Shown: positions 13,171 through 17,320 of the stretch, piece by piece | How the letters are laid out: every line of letters begins with the position of its first letter | Position numbering within the stretch: position 1 is the stretch's first letter | Source: an uncultured Clostridia bacterium | Lineage (GTDB): Bacteria > Bacillota > Clostridia > Christensenellales > CAG-917 | Direction: 5' to 3' | DNA length: 17,320 nucleotides | NCBI GenBank assembly: GCA_946056785.1 | Contig: CAMGKS010000009.1 | Coordinates: 1 to 17,320, forward strand | Translations under genes and position numbers: made by a program | The notes under the pieces: generated by a model | What the model was told of the DNA's origin: nothing | Database searches by the model: none | The model's input: the letters and a program-made list of their open reading frames with translations, nothing else

Positions 13171-14259
13171 TTACATTCTCGTCGTTTTGTCTTCGCCTAT
13201 GCCGAGCATGCCGTCGACGACGTATTTCTTGCCGTTTGTGTCCGTAACGTATCCCGAAATATAGCCGAACGGCAAGGCATAATAGCAATCGATAACAAGA
13301 GCGTGTATCGGGCTGTAATATACCTTATTGATTTTAAACGTTATATCGACAAGACCTTTTTCGTCTTTTACGTACCACTCTTTTGCTTTTTTCTTTCCGT
13401 TTTTGTGCGTAAACTTAACAGGCGGCATAGGGAACGATTCTCCCTCAACCCAGATAACGTTTTCGTTGTAGCTGTCTTGATCAACAGATTGGTTTCTTGT
13501 AAGATTGAAAGCAAAAAGTCTTTCTTTGCCGCCGTCGTTTAAAACGCCCATGGTAGTCAACCAATCATAATGCGCCTTGAAAGGATAATATCCTTTATGG
13601 TCGTCGATTATGCCTACCGAACGTTCGTTTGACGTATAAGTCTTTCCGTTGACCGTAATTGTTCCCGTTGCTTTGAAAAAGTCTTTTTCGCTGTACAGAG
13701 CGTTTCTGAACGAGCCGTCCCTATTCTTTGCAAGCGGCATAACTCCGTTGGCGAGCGGTGAAACCCTTTCAAACTTTACGTCGATTTCAAAACTGCCGCT
13801 TCTGCCTTTCGAGTACCCCTTTGCGGCGGCTTTTCCGTTGAGAAAATCGTTGTCTATGCGGTATTCGCTTTTCGACGTTTTGCAATAGCAATAATCATCG
13901 ATAAGTTGTGCGGCGACTTTTGCTTTTTTCTTAGGCACAAGATTTCTCCAACTGTAAATCTTGTCTTCTTTTTTATCGTACCATACGAAGATCGAAAAGC
14001 CCATAGGCCCGGTATTGTAAACTGCGCTGATTAATGCTCCTTCGTCAAAATGGACTTCAAACGCTTCCCATTCAACGAGTCTGCCCTTTTTCATGCAGTC
14101 GGGCATTTTTTTACCGCAAGGCTTTTTGCAATCTAAAAGATTTAAATTTTTAAAAGGTGCGTCAAACGTTCCGAAATGAACCTGACCTTTTTCGACGATT
14201 GAATCTGGCGTTTTAACAGGTTCGCGTTTCGGTGAAATGTAATCCGGATATTTTGTCAT
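13171..14259 (-). CDS. DUF2804 domain-containing protein
   Basis: A 362-residue soluble protein matching the DUF2804 family. Seen: a cysteine-rich stretch (LLDCKKPCGKKMPDCMKKGR, about 41-60), the region WEAFEVHFDEGALISAVYNTG (about 64-84), the family motif IIDDHKGYYPFKAHYDW at about 218-234, and a C-terminal part with KINKVYYSPIHALVIDCYYA (about 308-327). The family has a lipocalin-like beta-barrel character related to AttH-type proteins, and its function is unknown. No signal peptide or membrane segment is seen, so it is probably cytoplasmic. GGGAGAG precedes the ATG, and a good promoter lies at 14293-14322. It is a single gene with its own terminator. The family call is confident; I do not assign a reaction. 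Confidence 0.85.
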   Translation of the reverse strand: MTKYPDYISPKREPVKTPDSIVEKGQVHFGTFDAPFKNLNLLDCKKPCGKKMPDCMKKGRLVEWEAFEVHFDEGALISAVYNTGPMGFSIFVWYDKKEDKIYSWRNLVPKKKAKVAAQLIDDYCYCKTSKSEYRIDNDFLNGKAAAKGYSKGRSGSFEIDVKFERVSPLANGVMPLAKNRDGSFRNALYSEKDFFKATGTITVNGKTYTSNERSVGIIDDHKGYYPFKAHYDWLTTMGVLNDGGKERLFAFNLTRNQSVDQDSYNENVIWVEGESFPMPPVKFTHKNGKKKAKEWYVKDEKGLVDITFKINKVYYSPIHALVIDCYYALPFGYISGYVTDTNGKKYVVDGMLGIGEDKTTRM

Positions 14260-14292
14260 ATTCTCTCCCTAAACTTTTTTATCGTTTCGTTA

Positions 14293-14322
14293 ATTATAAT
14301 ATGGAATTGCTTCGTTAGTCAA
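14293..14322 (-). promoter_or_regulatory. Promoter of the DUF2804 gene
   Basis: Minus strand: TTGACT (14317-14322), an 18-base spacer, consensus TATAAT (14293-14298), about 33 bases before the start codon. Confidence 0.75.
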
Positions 14323-14329
14323 TTTAAAT

Positions 14330-14347
14330 AAAGAAAGTACTTTCTTT
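14330..14347. promoter_or_regulatory. Perfect 18-base palindrome upstream of the DUF2804 promoter
   Basis: AAAGAAAGTACTTTCTTT is its own reverse complement. It stands 7 bases upstream of the -35 box, a typical position for an activator or an upstream repressor dimer. Confidence 0.55.
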
Positions 14348-14356
14348 TAAAATATA

Positions 14357-14390
14357 ATTGTTATATACACATATATTGTTATATACACAT
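14357..14390. repeat. Tandem 16-base repeat
   Basis: ATTGTTATATACACAT at 14357-14372 and 14375-14390, an 18-base period, directly beyond the palindrome at 14330-14347. Confidence 0.75.
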
Positions 14391-14482
14391 TACATTTTCG
14401 TTTTATTTATAACAATTATTTAAACGATTTATAACGTGGCACCCGCTTTAAGATACCGCTGAATTATTGTGTGATTTTATGG

Positions 14483-14550
14483 CAATGCGCTTAACGTTTT
14501 TACTGTTAAAAATTGCAATTTGCATTTTTAAACGTTGCTTACACGCATTG
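14483..14550. repeat. Nested imperfect inverted repeat
   Basis: Three nested arms: CAATGCG (14483-14489)/CGCATTG (14544-14550), AACGT (14493-14497)/ACGTT (14532-14536), and TTAAAAA (14506-14512)/TTTTTAA (14525-14531). No T run or coding frame accompanies it. The rest of the 14391-14654 spacer shows nothing recognisable. Confidence 0.5.
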
Positions 14551-14660
14551 GTCTTATACGGCTTCTATGCGACAAAAACATACGACTTAATACGTTTAAT
14601 TTTCCGTTAAACTGTTTTGAACTCTAACGTTTTGTATATTCTCATAATACGGGATACGTA

Positions 14661-14690
14661 AAAATAAAAGACGTGCAATGCACGCCTTTT
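14661..14690 (-). terminator. Terminator of the mreB-like gene
   Basis: Minus strand: AAAAGGCGTGC, loop ATT, GCACGTCTTTT, then ATTTTT; one G-T pair and one mismatch. It is enclosed by a further TACGTAAAA/TTTTACGTA match and lies about 20 bases after the stop codon. Confidence 0.85.
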
Positions 14691-14709
14691 ACGTATAGTT
14701 AAATTGATA

Positions 14710-15750
14710 TTAGTCTTCAGGTCTGACAAGATAGTTACCACGGTTTTTAAGAAGCTGTCTTGTACCTTTTACGATAGCGTCGCAACCTGCTTCGGAAATG
14801 TGGCAGGCAAACGGGAGATTAGCTTCGATAAACTCTTTAACGCCTTTAATTGCAGCACCGCCACCGATTACAGAAACACCTGCTTTAATGATATCGGATG
14901 ACAATTCAGGAGGAGTTTGTTCAAGAGTAACCTGAATGCAGTGTTTGATTTGTTCGAAAGCTCTTAAAATTATCGGATAGATTTCTTCTTGCTTTACGAT
15001 AACCGAACTTGGTCTACCTGTGCTGAGGTGTCTACCGCAAGCTTCAATAGATTTTGTGAAATCGTCAGGAATCAAAGTCGCAAGTTCGATTTTAATTCTT
15101 TCTGCCGTCTTTTCACCGATAATAAGGTTGTGTTGAGTTTTCATATATTTTGTGATTTCGCTATCGATAGAATTTCCCGCGGTTCTTACAGCGTTCAATA
15201 CGACGACGTCGCCGCAAGAAAGAACACCGACGTTTGTAGAACCTGCACCGATGTCGAGAATCATCGAACCTTCGGTTGCGTAAATATCGATATCTGCTCC
15301 GATAGCACCTGCTTTAATTTCAGGTTCAATAAAGCAATCTTCAATACCCAAACTCTTTGAAAGGTCGATAAGTGCTTTTCTTTCAACTTCTGTGATTTGT
15401 GCAGGGCAGCAAATCAAAAGAGTTGATTTCTTAAACTCAAAGTTGAGTTTTCCGAGTTTGCCGAATACGTATTCAAGCAAAGATCTTGTTGCTCTTATAT
15501 CTGCAACAACACCTGCATTCATTGGATAAACCAAGCTGATTTTCTCATGGGTTTTACCGACCATATCTTTTGCCTGATTACCGCAAGCGATAACTCCACG
15601 TGTTGCAGTGTCATAAGCAACAATAGTTGGTTCGTCAAAAACGATGCCGTAACCGGAAATGTAAACTAAAGTGTTTGCGGTTCCGAGGTCGATACCGATT
15701 TTTGCGCCGCTGTTGCTATCATTATTGCTCAAAGTTTTGTTTTTTGCCAT
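14710..15750 (-). CDS. mreB: Divergent MreB/Mbl-like actin homologue
   Basis: A 346-residue bacterial actin, which polymerises under the membrane and guides cell-wall synthesis. Seen: phosphate-1 motif IGIDLGTANTLVY at 18-30, PAQITEVERKAL at 116-127, phosphate-2 motif LDIGAGSTNVGV at 165-176, GEKTAERIKIE at 212-222, TPPELSSDI at 279-287 and adenosine motif VIGGGAA at 294-300. It departs from typical MreB: phosphate-2 is GAGS rather than GGGT, the usual IEEPMAAAIGA reads IEPEIKAGAIGA, and there are about 15 extra hydrophilic residues (Asn/Ser rich) at the N-terminus. No mreC or mreD gene is next to it, so it is a solitary copy and possibly a specialised paralogue. The ATG has only a poor ribosome binding site (GGGAC); an in-frame TGA 15 bases upstream rules out a longer form. 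Confidence 0.9.
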   Translation of the reverse strand: MAKNKTLSNNDSNSGAKIGIDLGTANTLVYISGYGIVFDEPTIVAYDTATRGVIACGNQAKDMVGKTHEKISLVYPMNAGVVADIRATRSLLEYVFGKLGKLNFEFKKSTLLICCPAQITEVERKALIDLSKSLGIEDCFIEPEIKAGAIGADIDIYATEGSMILDIGAGSTNVGVLSCGDVVVLNAVRTAGNSIDSEITKYMKTQHNLIIGEKTAERIKIELATLIPDDFTKSIEACGRHLSTGRPSSVIVKQEEIYPIILRAFEQIKHCIQVTLEQTPPELSSDIIKAGVSVIGGGAAIKGVKEFIEANLPFACHISEAGCDAIVKGTRQLLKNRGNYLVRPED

Positions 15751-15795
15751 AGTCCCAATTGCTCATAAACGACCGCTGAAGGCAGCCGAATATTT

Positions 15796-15801
15796 CCTCC
15801 T
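15796..15801 (-). promoter_or_regulatory. Strong AGGAGG without a well-placed start codon
   Basis: A perfect AGGAGG lies in the mreB leader, 45 bases before the mreB ATG. No ATG, GTG or TTG follows within 5-12 bases; an ATT comes 4 bases later. A small hairpin GCTG/CAGC (15775-15786) stands between it and the next ATG (15766), which opens a 14-codon frame overlapping the mreB start. Confidence 0.5.
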
Positions 15802-15829
15802 CTTTCCTATTTTTTGATTAGTTTGCTTT

Positions 15830-15861
15830 GCCACGTTAGCTCAGCTCGCTAATCTTGTGGC
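15830..15861 (-). promoter_or_regulatory. Hairpin at the 5' end of the mreB mRNA
   Basis: GCCAC/GTGGC with an inner GTTAGC/GCTAAT pairing (plus-strand reading) and a 3-base bulge. Given the promoter at 15870-15898, it would be the first structure of the transcript. Read on the plus strand it is followed by TTTTTT, but no plus-strand gene precedes it. Confidence 0.55.
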
Positions 15862-15869
15862 TTTTTTAT

Positions 15870-15898
15870 ATTTTACCTTAAAAATTAATTATAGTCAA
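15870..15898 (-). promoter_or_regulatory. Promoter of the mreB-like gene
   Basis: Minus strand: TTGACT (15893-15898), a 17-base spacer, TAAAAT (15870-15875). The predicted start near 15863 gives a leader of about 113 bases. Confidence 0.75.
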
Positions 15899-16005
15899 TA
15901 CCGAAATGAAATTATCTTGCAAAAAATACAAAATATTTTTTATCGTTATTTTTGCGTGTTTTTAATCGATTTTTGCCGTTTTTACCGTAAGTTTTGCAAT
16001 TTGTC

Positions 16006-17013
16006 TTATTTAATGCTGAAAACATATCTGGTTTTTGCTGAATATTTCTCGCCTTTTTTTAGTTCGATCGATGGATATCCGTTGTTTACGGCGTTAGGAT
16101 AGCCCTGCGTTTCCATGCAAAACGCCGACTGATGACCGTATGTTTTTTTGCCTTGCAAGCCGTCTAAAAAGTTGCCGCTGTAAAACTGCATGCAAGGTCT
16201 GTCGGTGTAAACGTCCATGTTTATGCCCGTTACGGAAGAATAGGCACTTGCCACGATTCCGCCGTCGTTATCCAATATATAATTGAAATCGTATCCGCCG
16301 CCGAAGTTTAAATATTTGTCGTCGGCTTTAATATCTTTTCCCAACTTTTTCGGAACGGTAAAATCATAAACCGTACCCGTTATATCCGTATTTTTCCCCG
16401 ACGGAATAAGCTCTGCGTCAATGTCTGAAATCTGATGCGACTTTATAAATATCAAATGGTTATGGTTTGTTTTAAAATCGCCGTCGAGATTAAAGTACGC
16501 ATGGTTTGTGAGAGAACAGAGAGTATCGCCGTCCGTCGTCGCTTCATAGCTGACGTTGAATCCGTTTTCGTCGTCAAGCGAATAGGTGACTTTTACGGCA
16601 AGCGTTGAAGGGTATCCCTCTTCCATATCCGAAGAAACGTATTCGAGCGTCAGGTTTTCGCCGTTGACGTAAGCTTTCCAGAGTTTTCTGTCAAACCCTT
16701 CTTTTCCGCCGTGCAAATGGTTGTTTCCGTCGTTTTTAAAAAGCGGATATTCCTTTCCGTTTAAGGTGAATTTTGCTCCGCCTATGCGGTTGCACACTCT
16801 GCCTATTACCGCATTGAAATAAGGATTATCTCCCATAAAGCCTTGCGGCGTATCGAAACCCGCCACCACGTCTACTGCATTGCCGTTTTTGTCAAACGGA
16901 CAAAGCGTAACTATTCTCGCGCCATAATTCGTGATCGTTGCCGTCATTCCGTTTGAATTTTTAAGGCGATAAAGTTCCACACCGTCGCTTTCTTTCAACA
17001 ATTTGATTTCCAT
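16006..17013 (-). CDS. galM: Aldose 1-epimerase (mutarotase)
   Basis: A 335-residue cytoplasmic enzyme that interconverts the alpha and beta anomers of galactose or glucose. Seen: NYGARIVTL at 29-37, NNHLHGG at 97-103 (H101), TNHAYFNLDG at 169-178 with catalytic acid H171, the substrate-binding YDFNY region at 241-245, QFYSGNFLDG at 276-285, and the catalytic base E301 in CMETQGYPNAVN. All key residues are present and the length is normal. The ATG at 17013 is preferred over one at 17040 because GAGG is well spaced before it. No other galactose-pathway gene is nearby, so it is a solitary gene with its own promoter (17084-17112). Confidence 0.95.
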   Translation of the reverse strand: MEIKLLKESDGVELYRLKNSNGMTATITNYGARIVTLCPFDKNGNAVDVVAGFDTPQGFMGDNPYFNAVIGRVCNRIGGAKFTLNGKEYPLFKNDGNNHLHGGKEGFDRKLWKAYVNGENLTLEYVSSDMEEGYPSTLAVKVTYSLDDENGFNVSYEATTDGDTLCSLTNHAYFNLDGDFKTNHNHLIFIKSHQISDIDAELIPSGKNTDITGTVYDFTVPKKLGKDIKADDKYLNFGGGYDFNYILDNDGGIVASAYSSVTGINMDVYTDRPCMQFYSGNFLDGLQGKKTYGHQSAFCMETQGYPNAVNNGYPSIELKKGEKYSAKTRYVFSIK

Positions 17014-17083
17014 TTTAACCTCGCTCGTACCGTTTAGCATAAAGCGGTATATCGTAATTTCACGTGATAAGTACGTTAAACAA

Positions 17084-17112
17084 ATTATAACACCAATTTA
17101 AAACAAACTCAA
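17084..17112 (-). promoter_or_regulatory. Promoter of galM
   Basis: Minus strand: TTGAGT (17107-17112), a 17-base spacer, consensus TATAAT (17084-17089), about 70 bases before the chosen start codon. Confidence 0.65.
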
Positions 17113-17172
17113 CTTTTACGCTGAATACGTTGAAAAGGTTTTCCTTTTACGTCTGCGTTTTATTATTTAAAC

Positions 17173-17202
17173 AAAAAGCCGCAACGGCAAATAAAGTGCG
17201 GC
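17173..17202 (-). terminator. Terminator upstream of galM
   Basis: Minus strand: GCCGCA and TGCGGC with a 13-base interior, followed by TTTTT. It would end a minus-strand transcript entering from beyond 17320. The bases 17203-17320 contain no supported gene; AAGGGAG at 17311-17317 could be the ribosome binding site of a plus-strand gene that starts just outside the window. Confidence 0.6.
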
Positions 17203-17320
17203 AATTTAAAATACATACGCAAAACACGATTTTAGCAGCTTTAAGCATTCGCTTTCTCTGAACGGTTTATTAACAAACACCAATACGAATAAAATTTACG
17301 GTAAAATAAAAAGGGAGTTT

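Noticed and set aside
15829..15862. tRNA-like fragment on the plus strand (TAGCTCAGCT resembles a D arm, with GCCAC/GTGGC as acceptor)
   Set aside because: There is no anticodon arm or T arm and the length is only about 32 bases; it is better explained as the mreB leader hairpin.
17203..17320. Minus-strand short frame ending near 17210 as the tail of a gene entering the window
   Set aside because: A stop occurs within about 25 bases of the window edge in that frame and no family is recognised; only the terminator is reported.

Overview
The window looks like a piece of the chromosome of a low-GC Gram-positive bacterium, most likely an uncultured member of the Clostridia (Bacillota). The basis is the AT-rich intergenic DNA, strong AGGAG-type ribosome binding sites, a YerC-type TrpR-like regulator, a diacyl-lipoprotein amino-acid binding protein, a DUF421 membrane protein, and a glutamine synthetase gene followed by an ANTAR regulator. 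No genus can be named from the sequence alone.

Region 1 (1-4801, + strand) is a nitrogen-assimilation operon. It holds the tail of the FMN/Fe-S synthase domain of a split glutamate synthase, a four-cluster ferredoxin, an FAD/NAD(P) oxidoreductase, the stand-alone GXGXG domain of glutamate synthase, a short and divergent type I glutamine synthetase, and an RNA-binding ANTAR regulator with a degenerate receiver domain. Electrons would pass from NAD(P)H through the flavoprotein and ferredoxin to the synthase, while the synthetase makes glutamine. The amidotransferase part and any ANTAR target leader would lie before the window. CTP synthase (pyrG, 4991-6586) follows behind a hairpin-rich leader.

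Region 2 (6587-9897) is AT-rich and gene-poor. It has a strong bidirectional terminator with adjoining expanded repeats, a DUF421 membrane protein (-), a two-gene unit (-) that looks like a polymorphic-toxin-type effector plus a small SH3-like partner with its own promoter and terminator, and tRNA-Ser(GCU) (-) with its own promoter and terminator.

Region 3 (9898-12788, - strand) is an amino-acid ABC transporter operon: binding lipoprotein, permease, ATPase, then an overlapping yerC-like regulator. The binding protein appears circularly permuted: the segment that normally ends the family stands at its N-terminus. The ATPase has an insert of about 60-70 residues before its signature motif.

Region 4 (12789-17320, - strand) holds a DUF2804 protein, a divergent MreB-like protein with a structured mRNA leader, and aldose 1-epimerase. 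Each has its own promoter, and several long non-coding spacers carry inverted and direct repeats. The most promising observations are the permuted binding protein with its unusual ATPase, the toxin-like pair, and the glutamine synthetase whose expected flap glutamate is a lysine.
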